The notes beneath the pieces were generated by a model. It was given only the letters and a program-made list of their open reading frames with translations, ran no database searches and was not told the DNA's origin. The position numbers and the translations under genes were made by a program. A DNA stretch of 64,000 bases from Macrococcus hajekii (GTDB lineage: Bacteria > Bacillota > Bacilli > Staphylococcales > Staphylococcaceae), in the NCBI RefSeq assembly GCF_004359505.1, contig NZ_SCWE01000001.1, positions 987,404 through 1,051,403 on the forward strand. Direction: 5' to 3'. Below are positions 9,209-18,789 of this stretch, one piece after another; the first letter of the stretch is position 1; every line of letters begins with the position of its first letter.

Positions 9209-10273
9209 ATGAAAAATCTTGTATTACTTGGAGGCGGCTACGGCAATATGCGTGTGATGCAGCGTTTGCTTCCGGATGGGTTACCTGATGAATATACGAT
9301 TACATTAATTGACCGGGCGCCATTCCACGGTCTTAAAACAGAGTTTTATGCGCTGGCGGCTGGAACAGAATCCGATAAAGATGTGCGTGTAGACTTCCCT
9401 AAGGATAGTCGTCTTAATTTTGCCTATGGCGAGGTGACTGCTATTGACCTTGATAAACAGATTGTCACAATGGGAGAAACACATGTAGACTATGATGAAC
9501 TGATCATTGGACTAGGTTGTGAAGATAAGTATCATAATGTGCCAGGCGCTGAAGAATATACACATAGTATCCAGTCCATTATGCAGGCACGGGATACTTA
9601 CAGTGCAATCGCAGATTTACCTTCTGGCAGCACAGTCGGTATTGTCGGCGCTGGTCTGAGCGGAATTGAACTTGCCAGTGAGCTCAGAGAATCCAGAATG
9701 GATCTGAACATCTGTCTATTCGACCGCGGTGAAAGAATATTACCTGCTTTCCCTGAAAAACTCAGTAACTATGTACAAAAATGGTTCGATCAGCATAATG
9801 TCGATGTCATTCCTCATTCTAATGTTGTCAAAGTCGAACCTGGTAAACTTTATAATAATGATGAAACATATGCTGTAGACCTCTGCGTCTGGACAGCAGG
9901 CATACAACCGGTTGAAATCGTGCGTAATCTACCCGTTGAGTTCGGTGCAGGCAGCCGTGTACGTCTCAATCAATATCATCAGATTCCAACGCATCAGAAT
10001 GTCTATGTCGTCGGTGACTGTGCCCTTCTCCCTTACGCACCTAGTGCGCAGCTGGCAGAAGTACAGGCAGAACAGATTGTTGATGTCCTTAAAACGAAAT
10101 GGAACGGGGAAGACTTGCCTGAGACGATGCCTGAATTAAAAGTACAAGGCTTCCTCGGCTCACTCGGTGAAAAAGAAGGTTTTGCCTTCCTTATGGACCG
10201 AACAGTGACAGGCCGTTTAGCTAGATTGATGAAGTCAGGGGTTCTCTGGCTCTATAAATATCATAACGGTTAA
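9209..10273 (+). CDS. yutJ: NDH-2-like FAD-dependent oxidoreductase YutJ
   Basis: A 354-aa protein of the pyridine nucleotide-disulfide oxidoreductase family, shorter than and distinct from ndh at 7161. An N-terminal LLGGGYGNMRV FAD motif, a central VGIVGAGLSGIELA NADH motif and a C-terminal VYVVGDCALLPY FAD motif are visible. It corresponds to Bacillus YutJ. The electron acceptor is unknown. The frame is open upstream, but the ATG at 9209 is preceded by AGGAAAAGGGG and starts directly before the Rossmann strand. It sits between the YuzB and YuzD/Nfu genes, a neighbourhood linked to Fe-S and thiol proteins. Confidence 0.88.
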   Translation: MKNLVLLGGGYGNMRVMQRLLPDGLPDEYTITLIDRAPFHGLKTEFYALAAGTESDKDVRVDFPKDSRLNFAYGEVTAIDLDKQIVTMGETHVDYDELIIGLGCEDKYHNVPGAEEYTHSIQSIMQARDTYSAIADLPSGSTVGIVGAGLSGIELASELRESRMDLNICLFDRGERILPAFPEKLSNYVQKWFDQHNVDVIPHSNVVKVEPGKLYNNDETYAVDLCVWTAGIQPVEIVRNLPVEFGAGSRVRLNQYHQIPTHQNVYVVGDCALLPYAPSAQLAEVQAEQIVDVLKTKWNGEDLPETMPELKVQGFLGSLGEKEGFAFLMDRTVTGRLARLMKSGVLWLYKYHNG

Positions 10274-10317
10274 ATATAAAGGAAGCGATGGTTCATTGAC
10301 CACCACTTCCTTTATAT
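10274..10317. terminator. Hairpin between yutJ and yuzD
   Basis: ATATAAAGGAAG and CTTCCTTTATAT form a stem with an internal ATGGT/ACCA pair. It has no long T run, so it is a moderate bidirectional terminator between converging genes. Confidence 0.6.
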
Positions 10318-10634
10318 TATTCGCTGAAATGTGATTCCACATATTTTGTTAACTGAGGTAGTTGAATATAGCCATCCGCTACAATTTCATCATTCATTGT
10401 GATCAGCGGGTAAAATAGTTCATCTTCCTGTATACGCTCTACCAATGACTGATCATAATCAGAATGACTCTCTATATCATTGATATCGATATAATTGAAT
10501 GTAAAATCAAGATGACTAAACTTGCGTTTCAGATTCGGCTGTACCCAGTCAAATATATCCTTAGATGTCGGTGCATTGACACAGCTTGCACAGACCACGT
10601 CAGCACCGTAAACATTTACTTTCACTTCTTTCAT
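10317..10634 (-). CDS. yuzD: YuzD-family (DUF1462) protein, thioredoxin-like
   Basis: A 105-aa protein beginning MKEVKVNVYGADVVCASC. The CASC motif at an early strand-loop position suggests a thioredoxin-like fold, and the family has been called a disulfide oxidoreductase. The second ATG (10634) is preferred because AGGGGG lies six bases upstream, whereas it abuts the ATG at 10640. It is divergent from nfu, as yuzD is from yutI in Bacillus. Confidence 0.85.
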   Translation of the reverse strand: MKEVKVNVYGADVVCASCVNAPTSKDIFDWVQPNLKRKFSHLDFTFNYIDINDIESHSDYDQSLVERIQEDELFYPLITMNDEIVADGYIQLPQLTKYVESHFSE

Positions 10635-10653
10635 ATGCATCCCCCTTAATATA

Positions 10654-10683
10654 TTGATTAAACTATGCTATAGTGATTATACT
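10654..10683 (+). promoter_or_regulatory. Putative promoter of nfu
   Basis: TTGATT and TATACT are separated by 18 bases, about 30 bases before the nfu ATG. Confidence 0.6.
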
Positions 10684-10714
10684 ATCAGTAAGTGAATATT
10701 GAAAGGAGTCTACC

Positions 10715-10957
10715 ATGACGACTGAACAACAAACACAATTTGACCAGGTCAATGAAGTATTAGAGAAGTTACGTCCGTTCCTTTTACGCGATGGCGGTGA
10801 CTGTGAACTCGTCGATGTTGAAGATGGCATCGTAAAATTACGACTGCTTGGTGCTTGCGGTACTTGTCCTTCATCTACTATTACTTTAAAGGCAGGCATC
10901 GAACGTGCCCTACTTGAAGAAGTACCTGGCATCGTAGAAGTTGAACAAGTATTTTAA
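10715..10957 (+). CDS. nfu: NifU C-terminal-type Fe-S scaffold (Nfu/YutI)
   Basis: An 80-aa protein consisting of a single NifU C-terminal domain. The cluster-binding CxxC lies in [11 protein letters not shown] near residues 48-51, and [14 protein letters not shown] is a family signature. It carries 4Fe-4S clusters to client enzymes. A clear AAAGGAG and promoter precede it and a terminator follows, so it is probably monocistronic. Confidence 0.92.
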   Translation: MTTEQQTQFDQVNEVLEKLRPFLLRDGGDCELVDVEDGIVKLRLLGACGTCPSSTITLKAGIERALLEEVPGIVEVEQVF

Positions 10958-10987
10958 GATCATTCTATATGAATGGTCTTTTTTTGT
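10956..10987 (+). terminator. Terminator of nfu
   Basis: AAGATCATTC and GAATGGTCTT, with one G-T pair and a TATAT loop, are followed by seven or more T residues. Confidence 0.85.
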
Positions 10988-11071
10988 TTTGAGAATGAAT
11001 GGCAATTTCATTCACTTTTTTTGTATAATAGGAAGTAGAAACATTATTTTATATTAAATCTGGTGTTTACA

Positions 11072-11099
11072 TTGTATAAATGCCCAGAAAACTTATAAT
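11072..11099 (+). promoter_or_regulatory. Putative promoter of the formate dehydrogenase operon
   Basis: TTGTAT and TATAAT are separated by 16 bases, about 45 bases before the fdh start. No clear regulator site was seen around it. Confidence 0.55.
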
Positions 11100-11144
11100 T
11101 GAAGTAGGCATAAAGTTTTTCATTCTATGAAGAGGGGTTATCAA

Positions 11145-14114
11145 ATGAGCGAAGTAATGACTGAAACTGTACAGATCACTTTGAACGGTTCTTCAATCGA
11201 AGTTCCAGCACAAGCGAATCTTCTTGATTTCCTAAGATTTAAAGGCATTGAAGTACCCGCTCTCTGCTATCATCCAGATCTAGGTGCTATCGAAACATGT
11301 GACGCATGTATTATTGAAGTAAACGGGGAACTCGTGCGTTCATGTAGCACTCAGCTTAAAGATGGTGATGTAGTTAAAACGGGTACAAGTGATGCCTTCG
11401 AGGCACAAATGATTGCGATGGACCGCGTCCTCAGTAATCATGAACTTTACTGTACAGTCTGTGATTTCAATAACGGCAACTGTACGGTCCATAATACGGT
11501 TAAACAACTTAAAATCGATCATCAGGCGACACATCAGACGCCTAAAGGTGCACCGGTCAATCGTGGTAAATTCTACCGCTACGATCCTGATCAATGTATT
11601 TTATGCGGACGCTGTGTGCAGGCCTGTCAAAATGTTCAGGTCAATGAAACATTAATGATTGACTGGGAGCTTGAACGTCCACGCGTCATCTGGGATGGTA
11701 ATGGCTCTACACTTATCGACGAATCATCATGTGTCAACTGTGGTCACTGTTCAACAGTCTGTCCATGTAATGCGATGATGGAAGTCGGCATGGAAGGTGA
11801 AGCTGGGTTCTTAACAGGCATGTTAAAAGACGCTTTCCGCCCTGCTGTCGAAGTCACTAAGGCCGTTGAAACAGGTTATACACCACTGATGGCAATCTCT
11901 GATATTGAAGCAGAGATGCGTGAAGATAGAATCAAGAAAACAAAGACTGTATGTACCTATTGTGGTGTAGGCTGTTCATTTGAAGTATGGACAAAAGGCC
12001 GTGAAGTGCTTAAAGTCGAACCATCTCCAGATGCACCTGCTAACCAGATTTCAACATGTGTTAAAGGTAAATTCGGTTGGGATTTCGTTAATTCAGGTGA
12101 GCGTTTAACATCACCTCTTATCCGTGATGGCGCTGAATTCCGTGAAGCAACTTGGGAAGAAGCACTTGATCTGATTGAAAATAGATTTAAAGAAACCATT
12201 CAAGAACGTGGACCAGAACGTCTTGCTTTCATTACTTCTTCTAAATGTACGAATGAAGAATCATATTTAATGCAGAAGCTGGCACGTGGTGTTGTAGGTA
12301 CTAACAACGTCGATAACTGTTCACGTTACTGTCAGTCCCCTGCAACAATGGGATTATGGCGTACAGTCGGTTACGGCGGTGACTCAGGTTCGATCACAGA
12401 TATCGGCAGTGCAGAACTGATCATCGGTATCGGTACAAATACGGCTGAGGCACACCCTGTTATTGCAACACGTGTGAAAAGTGCTCAAAAAGTCCGTGGT
12501 TCTAAAATCTTAGTTTCAGATATCCGTAAACACGAACTGGCTGAACGTGCTGATAAATTCATCCGTCCAAATCCAGCATCTGACTTAGTATGGCTGAATG
12601 CAGTCACTAAATATATCATTGATAACGACTGGCATGACAAAGCATTCATCGAGAAACATGTTCATCACTTCGATGATTTAGTGAAGAGTCTTGAACCATT
12701 TACACTTGATTATGCGGTTGAACATACAGGTCTCTCTAAAGAAGAAATTATCGACGTAGCGAATATGATTCATGAAGCAAAATCGACAGTAATCATGTGG
12801 GCAATGGGTATTACGCAGCAACGTGGTGGTAGTGACGCATCAACAGCTATCTCTAACTTACTCCTTACAACAGGTAACTACATGAAACCAGGTGCAGGCG
12901 CTTATCCTCTTCGTGGTCATAACAATGTTCAAGGTGCAAGTGATATGGGTAGTATGCCGACTCACTTACCAGGTTACCAGAAGATTGATGATGCTGAAGC
13001 ACTCGAGAAATTCAGCAAAGCATGGGGTAAAGATCTCAATCCTAACAAAGGTCAGAATAACCACCAGATGGTTGATGCTATGCATGACGGCGAACTGGAT
13101 ATCCTTTACCTGAAAGGTGAAGATATGGGTATCGTAGATTCTAACGTCAACTATGTCCGTGCCGGCTTCGAAAAACTTAAATTTATGGTGGTACAAGATA
13201 TCTTCTTCTCTAAAACATGTGAATATGCTGATGTTGTTTTACCAGCAGCACCAAGTTTCGAGAAAACAGGTACTTTCACTAATACTGAGCGTCGTATTCA
13301 ACGACTTTATCAAGTGATGGAACCACTTGAAGGTTCTCGTCCTGACTGGCAGATCATCCAGGATATCGCTAACCGTTTAGGTGCGAACTGGAACTATAAT
13401 GCACCCGTTGAAATCATGAAAGAAATTGCTGAGTTAACACCTATTTATTCAGGTGTAACTTATGATCGTCTTGAAGGCTTCAACAGCTTACAATGGCCAG
13501 TGAATGAAGACGGCACAGATTCACCGCTTCTGTTCACAGAAGGCTTCCCGTTCGATGATAAAAAGGCACGCTTCTCACCTGTTACTTGGACGCCGCCGAC
13601 TGAATATCCAGCAGAATATGATATCCATGTCAACAATGGACGTCTACTGGAGCATTTCCACGAAGGAAATATGACTTATAAAGTCGAAGGTCTGGTCCTT
13701 GAGGCACCCAATGCATTCCTTGAAGTATCACATGAACTTGCTGCTGAACGTGGTCTAGAAGATGGTACTCTTGTACGCCTTCAATCACCGTACGGTAAAG
13801 TAGATGTTAAGACAGTCATCACTGACCGTGTGTACGGTAAAGAAGTTTACTTACCGATGAATGACTCAGGCGATGCTGCCATCAACTTATTATCAAGTTC
13901 AATCGCAGATAAAGACACTTCAACACCAGCCTATAAAGAAACAAAAGCAAAACTGATCATCCTTGACCGCGGTGGTAAAACTCCATTGCCAAAAACAAAC
14001 TTCCGTTACGGACATCGTGTACCGCAGATGGGTGTCAATGTTCAGGAGAAATGGGCACGTAGAGACTATGTCTTCCCTGGTGATATCGTCAAAGAAAGAA
14101 GAGGTGCAAAATAA
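11145..14114 (+). CDS. Formate dehydrogenase, molybdopterin-containing alpha subunit
   Basis: A 989-aa enzyme of the FdhF/NuoG-like type that oxidises formate to CO2. Domains in order: an N-terminal 2Fe-2S ferredoxin domain (PALCYHP...CDACIIEV), a NuoG-type cysteine-rich region (ELYCTVCDFNNGNC), two 4Fe-4S sites (CILCGRCVQAC and CVNCGHCSTVCPC), a 4Fe-4S Mo/W-bis-MGD domain (CTYCGVGCSFEVW) and the molybdopterin oxidoreductase body. The catalytic position is cysteine, not selenocysteine (NCSRYCQSPAT). A C-terminal molydopterin-dinucleotide domain ends the protein. The ATG at 11145 follows GAGGGG at a good distance, six codons inside the open frame. It is close to the predicted staphylococcal formate dehydrogenase. 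Confidence 0.93.
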   Translation: MSEVMTETVQITLNGSSIEVPAQANLLDFLRFKGIEVPALCYHPDLGAIETCDACIIEVNGELVRSCSTQLKDGDVVKTGTSDAFEAQMIAMDRVLSNHELYCTVCDFNNGNCTVHNTVKQLKIDHQATHQTPKGAPVNRGKFYRYDPDQCILCGRCVQACQNVQVNETLMIDWELERPRVIWDGNGSTLIDESSCVNCGHCSTVCPCNAMMEVGMEGEAGFLTGMLKDAFRPAVEVTKAVETGYTPLMAISDIEAEMREDRIKKTKTVCTYCGVGCSFEVWTKGREVLKVEPSPDAPANQISTCVKGKFGWDFVNSGERLTSPLIRDGAEFREATWEEALDLIENRFKETIQERGPERLAFITSSKCTNEESYLMQKLARGVVGTNNVDNCSRYCQSPATMGLWRTVGYGGDSGSITDIGSAELIIGIGTNTAEAHPVIATRVKSAQKVRGSKILVSDIRKHELAERADKFIRPNPASDLVWLNAVTKYIIDNDWHDKAFIEKHVHHFDDLVKSLEPFTLDYAVEHTGLSKEEIIDVANMIHEAKSTVIMWAMGITQQRGGSDASTAISNLLLTTGNYMKPGAGAYPLRGHNNVQGASDMGSMPTHLPGYQKIDDAEALEKFSKAWGKDLNPNKGQNNHQMVDAMHDGELDILYLKGEDMGIVDSNVNYVRAGFEKLKFMVVQDIFFSKTCEYADVVLPAAPSFEKTGTFTNTERRIQRLYQVMEPLEGSRPDWQIIQDIANRLGANWNYNAPVEIMKEIAELTPIYSGVTYDRLEGFNSLQWPVNEDGTDSPLLFTEGFPFDDKKARFSPVTWTPPTEYPAEYDIHVNNGRLLEHFHEGNMTYKVEGLVLEAPNAFLEVSHELAAERGLEDGTLVRLQSPYGKVDVKTVITDRVYGKEVYLPMNDSGDAAINLLSSSIADKDTSTPAYKETKAKLIILDRGGKTPLPKTNFRYGHRVPQMGVNVQEKWARRDYVFPGDIVKERRGAK

Positions 14115-14788
14115 TGGCTCAACCTACTACAGTTATTAGAAAAACAAAAGTGGATATTGCAGAAGTACGCGCAAAAGAACTTCGCGAACTTGAAGATCAG
14201 CTGATTATGCATAAAGATACACTTCATAAATTATTTCGCCTTCTTGACCAGCTGGATGACCATGAGGTCCTGAACGCACTCAATGCCGGATTATCTAAAA
14301 GCGACCCTATTCTCACTCGTGTACTGAAAGCAGTAAACGAAACAGAAACGGATAAAGCACTGCGTAATGGACTGCTGCTCGTTCAGGGACTGGGTAAATT
14401 CAATTTCAGTGAAATCGAACCGATGATTCTGAAGTTCAATAAAGGCCTTAAGTTGTCTACTGAATATAATCAGAGTAAACCTCTCGGCTGGCTGGGGCTG
14501 CTTAACGTACTGACTAACAAAGATTTCGTTGAAGGTTCAATTGTTCTGACGAAATTTGTTAAAGGCTTCGGTACAAGCTTTGAACAGTTAAAAAAAGAGC
14601 AAGGTATCGTCAATCCTGTTCAGACTGATGTGGGTGACTTAGACAGCGTAAAGGCTGTCGAGTTACCAAGTAAAGCGACTGATTCATATGAATCTAAGCC
14701 AAAAAGAAACACAAGTCCTAAAGTTAAAATGCTCGGACTTGCTACAGGTGCTGCCCTTGCAGCAGGTTCTGTGTTACTTAAAAAATAA
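14114..14788 (+). CDS. DUF1641 protein, partner of formate dehydrogenase
   Basis: A 224-aa protein with a helical N-terminal half and the DUF1641 region (GLLLVQGLGKFNFSEIEP and following). Homologues such as Bacillus YjgD are encoded next to a formate dehydrogenase-like gene, as here. The start overlaps the stop of the preceding gene, so translation is probably coupled. The last 15 residues are hydrophobic with alanine and glycine and could anchor the protein to the membrane. A role as accessory or membrane-linking subunit is inference. Confidence 0.85.
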   Translation: MAQPTTVIRKTKVDIAEVRAKELRELEDQLIMHKDTLHKLFRLLDQLDDHEVLNALNAGLSKSDPILTRVLKAVNETETDKALRNGLLLVQGLGKFNFSEIEPMILKFNKGLKLSTEYNQSKPLGWLGLLNVLTNKDFVEGSIVLTKFVKGFGTSFEQLKKEQGIVNPVQTDVGDLDSVKAVELPSKATDSYESKPKRNTSPKVKMLGLATGAALAAGSVLLKK

Positions 14789-14791
14789 AAA

Positions 14792-14830
14792 AAGAAGAGC
14801 CATCGGAATATATGTTCCGATGGCTCTTTT
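14792..14830. terminator. Bidirectional terminator after the formate dehydrogenase operon
   Basis: AAGAGCCATCGGAA and its complement form a perfect stem with A and T runs on both sides, between converging genes. Confidence 0.92.
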
Positions 14831-15787
14831 CTACGCTTTAACCGATGTTAAAGGTTTCTCACCATTTAATACTTTTTTAGCATTGTCCACGCAGAGCTGA
14901 ATCATTGCATCTCGCGTCTCTACTGTCGCACTGCCGATATGAGGCAAGATAACGATCTGTTTTTCGTTCAGAAACGGATGACCCGCTTCAATGGGTTCTT
15001 TTCGCAGTACATCCAGTCCTGCTGCCGCAATTTCACCTGTTTGTATCGCTTCCAGTAAATCCTGCTCGACCACATGACCACCACGTCCGATATTGATAAA
15101 GATAGCATCATTTTTCATCTGTTTGAATGCTTTCTCATCAAACATATCTTCAGTTTCAGATGTCAGGGGCGCAGTACAGACGACATAGTTCGCCTGCAGT
15201 ATTTCTTCAAATGTTACATGTTTCGCATTGTAATCACGTTCAGCGTCTTCATGTCTTGAACGTGTATGGTACATGATGTCCATATCAAATGCATGGCAAC
15301 GCTTTGCAAGTGCTGTACCGATTGATCCCATACCATAAATACCGACAGACTTTCTATAAACATCTTTACCTGCCATCATGTAAGGTTCCCAGCCTTGCCA
15401 TTCCCCTTGCTGGACGAGTTCTGCTGCTTCGATGATTCTTCTTGCTGTTACAAGCATTAAGGTAAACCCTAGTTCTGCCGTTGTTTCAGTCAGTACGTCA
15501 GGCGTATTACATACGTAGATGCCCTTTTCATCTGCATATTTAACATCAATATTATCAAAACCGACTGCGAGATTAATGATGGCCTTTAAATTTTCACATT
15601 GATCCATATAGTCCTGATCAATCTTGTCGCTCATCATTGTAATGACGACATCTGCAGAGCGACTTTCTTCAATTAATGCTTTTCTTTGCATCGGTTTCAA
15701 TGTATCATCATGCATCTTCACTTCTGCTACTTCTTTAAGTTGTTCAATAAAATGATTCGGAATTTTTCTTGTCACGAGGACTTTCAT
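14831..15787 (-). CDS. D-isomer-specific 2-hydroxyacid dehydrogenase
   Basis: A 318-aa NAD(P)-dependent reductase of the glyoxylate/hydroxypyruvate reductase group. The NAD-binding GIYGMGSIG motif lies near residue 150. The catalytic Arg is in NIGRGGHV, the Glu in LRKEPIEAG and the His in ILPHIGSAT. The true substrate is uncertain: glyoxylate, hydroxypyruvate or another 2-oxoacid. It overlaps the end of yutF and lies just downstream of yutE-yutF, so it is in one operon with them, as in staphylococci near dlt. Confidence 0.9.
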   Translation of the reverse strand: MKVLVTRKIPNHFIEQLKEVAEVKMHDDTLKPMQRKALIEESRSADVVITMMSDKIDQDYMDQCENLKAIINLAVGFDNIDVKYADEKGIYVCNTPDVLTETTAELGFTLMLVTARRIIEAAELVQQGEWQGWEPYMMAGKDVYRKSVGIYGMGSIGTALAKRCHAFDMDIMYHTRSRHEDAERDYNAKHVTFEEILQANYVVCTAPLTSETEDMFDEKAFKQMKNDAIFINIGRGGHVVEQDLLEAIQTGEIAAAGLDVLRKEPIEAGHPFLNEKQIVILPHIGSATVETRDAMIQLCVDNAKKVLNGEKPLTSVKA

Positions 15788-16572
15788 TTTACTTCCTCCT
15801 TATAAATATCGATGACATCATTCAGATTTCTGACTGAATAAGATGGCGGCACCTCTTCTGCCATTACCGCATCATAAGTAGAGACACCCGTCTGAACATG
15901 CAGAGTATCAATGCCACTATTAATACCTGACATGATGTCCGTCATATATAAGTCTCCAATCATCACAAGATCTTCTTTAGGTAAGCCGATCATTTCGACC
16001 GCCTTGTTCATGATATGAACTTCAGGCTTACCGATGAATATGGGCTCAATATCTGTCGCTACTGTCAGCACACTAGTGAGTGCACCATTGCCTGGCAGTA
16101 ATCCTCGTTCACTTGGCAGTGTACGGTCTGGATTGGTTGAAATGAACTTTGCCCCGTTGCGTATCGCCAGTGCTGCAGTTGCATATTTATCATAGTTAAT
16201 GTCAGCATCAAGGCCGATAACTACATAATCAGCCTGCTCACCGTCCACGATATTAAGACCTGCATCAGTCAATGCCTGTCTGATTCCTTTGCCTCCAATA
16301 CAATGCACGTCTGCACCAGGCTGTTCCTCAGCAATAAACATAGCTGTCGCCATAGCAGATGTCACGACGTTATCAGCGGTACAGGGAAAACCCATTCCTG
16401 TTAATTTCTCTGCCACTTCATCCGGCGTTTTAGATGCATTATTAGTGACGAATAAATAAGGTAACCTTTCTTCATATAAGTAGTCAATGAACTCTTTTGC
16501 ACCTTCTGTCACTTGTGTGCCCGCATACATCGTACCATCAAGGTCTAACAGATAGCCTTTATACTTTTTCAT
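15784..16572 (-). CDS. yutF: HAD-family sugar phosphatase, NagD/YutF type
   Basis: A 262-aa HAD hydrolase with the nucleophile motif LLDLDGTMYAG near residues 8-18 (first Asp the nucleophile), FVTNNASKTP as motif II and VMIGDLYMTDIMSG as the metal-binding motif. It belongs to the TIGR01457 group with a C2 cap, which dephosphorylates small phosphates. It overlaps yutE upstream and the dehydrogenase downstream. Confidence 0.9.
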   Translation of the reverse strand: MKKYKGYLLDLDGTMYAGTQVTEGAKEFIDYLYEERLPYLFVTNNASKTPDEVAEKLTGMGFPCTADNVVTSAMATAMFIAEEQPGADVHCIGGKGIRQALTDAGLNIVDGEQADYVVIGLDADINYDKYATAALAIRNGAKFISTNPDRTLPSERGLLPGNGALTSVLTVATDIEPIFIGKPEVHIMNKAVEMIGLPKEDLVMIGDLYMTDIMSGINSGIDTLHVQTGVSTYDAVMAEEVPPSYSVRNLNDVIDIYKEEVK

Positions 16573-16996
16573 TTTTTGCTCCTTTCCCGAATGCTGAGAC
16601 AGGACCTAGTTCACGCTCAATAAATATCTCAACAGAGGTCTGAAAATTTTGATATGCATTGATATTCGTTTCGAATACCTTCTTCAGTTCTGAATGATCA
16701 ACATGCGTATAATCTCTCACCATCCATTGTCGTAATGGCAGTGTGGCACTGATCATATCAGCATCTTGCTTTGATATAACTTTTTCCATTTTCATAATAT
16801 CTATTACATCCTGGTAGCTGCCAGGATCGCGCATGATAAAAGCATCAATCATCATATTCCCTACATCTACCGTACTTTCAATCAGCATATGACAGATCCG
16901 TTCAAGCGCATAATGTTCAGCTGTCTGAAAGTCACGTGTCAGCTCTGTAATATAGTTCAGTTTCAATACCAGTTCATCTCTATCCACAAAATACAT
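16559..16996 (-). CDS. yutE: DUF86 protein YutE (HepT-like)
   Basis: A 145-aa helical protein of the DUF86 family, beginning MYFVDRDELV. The second ATG (16996) is chosen because GGAGG then has seven bases of spacing and matches YutE. DUF86 includes HepT toxins with an RX4HXY motif; here the equivalent stretch is RQWMVRDYTHVDH, and no MNT antitoxin lies beside it. It is therefore better seen as the housekeeping YutE group, first gene of the yutE-yutF-dehydrogenase operon. Confidence 0.82.
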   Translation of the reverse strand: MYFVDRDELVLKLNYITELTRDFQTAEHYALERICHMLIESTVDVGNMMIDAFIMRDPGSYQDVIDIMKMEKVISKQDADMISATLPLRQWMVRDYTHVDHSELKKVFETNINAYQNFQTSVEIFIERELGPVSAFGKGAKNEKV

Positions 16997-17075
16997 CATA
17001 TCGCCTCCATCTTCAGTTTAACAAATTTTCCTTGATGCTTCATTATTGATATACTACGTGAGGAGGGATTAACTT

Positions 17076-17339
17076 ATGATAGATATGTTCTTATATGATG
17101 ATTCAGAAAAAGCTAATATCCGCTTCGTCAGTTTTCTTGGTGAAACGCGACATGATCTGACTTTGATTCAGACGGATCGACACTATGGTAAGACCATCGT
17201 GCTTAACACACAGTCCAATAAATTCGGCATCATCGGCAGAGATGATCTGGAAGAAGAAGGCTATATTGCCTATGTCCTCGGACTCAATGACCAGGAAGCA
17301 GAAGAAGTCATGACATTTCTACGTGAAGTGATTGCATAA
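17076..17339 (+). CDS. DUF3055 protein
   Basis: An 87-aa small acidic protein resembling the DUF3055 proteins encoded near dlt in staphylococci, with TDRHYGKTIVLNTQSNKFGIIG as its core. Function unknown. A GAGGAGGG ribosome binding site lies ten bases before the ATG. It is divergent from yutE and ends at a bidirectional terminator shared with dltD. Confidence 0.8.
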   Translation: MIDMFLYDDSEKANIRFVSFLGETRHDLTLIQTDRHYGKTIVLNTQSNKFGIIGRDDLEEEGYIAYVLGLNDQEAEEVMTFLREVIA

Positions 17340-17342
17340 AAA

Positions 17343-17370
17343 AGGGACTCCATTTTGTGGAATCCCTTTT
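17343..17370. terminator. Bidirectional terminator between the DUF3055 gene and dltD
   Basis: GGGACTCCA and TGGAATCCC with flanking A and T runs form the hairpin. Confidence 0.85.
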
Positions 17371-18544
17371 ACTTTTGCTGCTGATATTTATTTTCTATAT
17401 GTTCAACCATCTGTTCATCAATATAGACCCACCCTTTCCATCCGATATGGACTGCATCACTGAGTACATAGGGTTCATACTCTTTATCAGTGAGATCGTA
17501 GAGCTTAAAGCCACTATTACTGATAGTGCGATGAATCTTATCATATACGGGTTGACGACGTTCTGTCGGTATATCGATGTGATCATACCATTTACCATTA
17601 GCTGGAATTGAGATAAACAATGGATCTGCCTTCCCTGCGGTCATGGCGGCAAGTAGTAACTCCAGATCACCAAATTCAGGTGAGTTCTGGAAGAATTCAT
17701 CAGGTCTTGATAGTTTTTTCTGATGGCTCTGAATCATGTTATAATATTGATTTCTCATATAATAAGGATTATTCGTCGCTTTTTTCTGGCCATATTCAAC
17801 TGCTATCTGTCTTGCCTCTGACCAGCTTTTGTTCTTGATATTGATTTCACCGCGTTCACCGAAATGAGTATGTGGAATCATTGACTTAGCTTTAATGATG
17901 TCATTTTTATCAAGAGAATTTTTGTACATCCATTGGTTAATGGTTAAGCCTGGATGACTTGCTGTCAGTTTCTCATCCAGATTCTCCTGCACAAGATCAT
18001 TTAAAGAAGAATCATTTTTAATGGCATCAAATTGACTGAGACGTTTTGCAAATGCTGTTTTCAGATGAGGTGGCACATTCGGATTCGAAAAGAGATTGAT
18101 GACCTGCTGTGGTGAATATCGAGCGCTGAAATTATTATCATCAATCCCTTTATCAGTGAACCACTGCGGCGATATAATAATCGCCATTTTCTTATCCTTC
18201 ATCTGCCCGATATGACTTGCGATGTTGATAGCATGGATAAGATCCGTTGATCCCCCTGTCCCAATTAAGAACGGGCGTTCCTTAAGTCCTCTCTCACGAA
18301 AAACCCATACGGGATGAAAAGGATCTTTTTTTTCCAGTTCGCTTGACCCAAAAAGTGGATAAAAGTTTTTTTCCTTAAACATGACATTTTGAATTGCTGT
18401 TCCTTTAAATGTTGTTTCATTTAAATTCGTGCCTTCACTTGTAGTTACACTAAAAGGAAAGCTTTTATCAACCCATCTGGATGGTATTAATAGAAATAAT
18501 ACAAACAGAGTCAGACTGATAATGATAGGGATGAATTTCTTCAT
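17369..18544 (-). CDS. dltD: D-alanyl-lipoteichoic acid biosynthesis protein DltD
   Basis: A 391-aa protein with an N-terminal membrane anchor and an extracellular GDSL/SGNH-like domain. The nucleophilic serine lies in [13 protein letters not shown] near residue 97, and the catalytic Asp-His pair in [16 protein letters not shown] near the end. DltD takes D-alanine handed over by DltB/DltX and places it on teichoic acids. It is the last gene of the dlt operon; its start overlaps the dltC stop. Confidence 0.95.
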   Translation of the reverse strand: MKKFIPIIISLTLFVLFLLIPSRWVDKSFPFSVTTSEGTNLNETTFKGTAIQNVMFKEKNFYPLFGSSELEKKDPFHPVWVFRERGLKERPFLIGTGGSTDLIHAINIASHIGQMKDKKMAIIISPQWFTDKGIDDNNFSARYSPQQVINLFSNPNVPPHLKTAFAKRLSQFDAIKNDSSLNDLVQENLDEKLTASHPGLTINQWMYKNSLDKNDIIKAKSMIPHTHFGERGEINIKNKSWSEARQIAVEYGQKKATNNPYYMRNQYYNMIQSHQKKLSRPDEFFQNSPEFGDLELLLAAMTAGKADPLFISIPANGKWYDHIDIPTERRQPVYDKIHRTISNSGFKLYDLTDKEYEPYVLSDAVHIGWKGWVYIDEQMVEHIENKYQQQK

Positions 18545-18777
18545 TGAAGTTTTTCCACTTCATCCACAATCATATTCGGTGTTGCCCATGTCTCACGGTC
18601 AAAGTCTGTAATCGTCACATCGATATCCAGACGGTCCTGAATATTCATCAGTAAAACAACCGTTGCAAGTGAATCGATGATGCCTTCATCAAAAATACGA
18701 ACATCCGGATTAGTTTTAACGATATCACTTTCAGCAATTTCCTCTAAAATATCTAATACTTCTTCTCTAATATTCAT
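18541..18777 (-). CDS. dltC: D-alanine carrier protein DltC
   Basis: A 78-aa acyl-carrier-type protein. The phosphopantetheine attachment serine is S36 in [10 protein letters not shown]. DltA loads it with D-alanine, and DltB uses it at the membrane. It sits between dltB (12 bases away) and dltD (overlapping). Confidence 0.96.
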   Translation of the reverse strand: MNIREEVLDILEEIAESDIVKTNPDVRIFDEGIIDSLATVVLLMNIQDRLDIDVTITDFDRETWATPNMIVDEVEKLQ

Positions 18778-18789
18778 ATCAATTTCCTC

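Noticed and set aside
16559..16996. HepT/MNT toxin-antitoxin system suggested by DUF86
   Set aside because: No nucleotidyltransferase antitoxin is adjacent and the protein fits the housekeeping YutE group in its normal neighbourhood.
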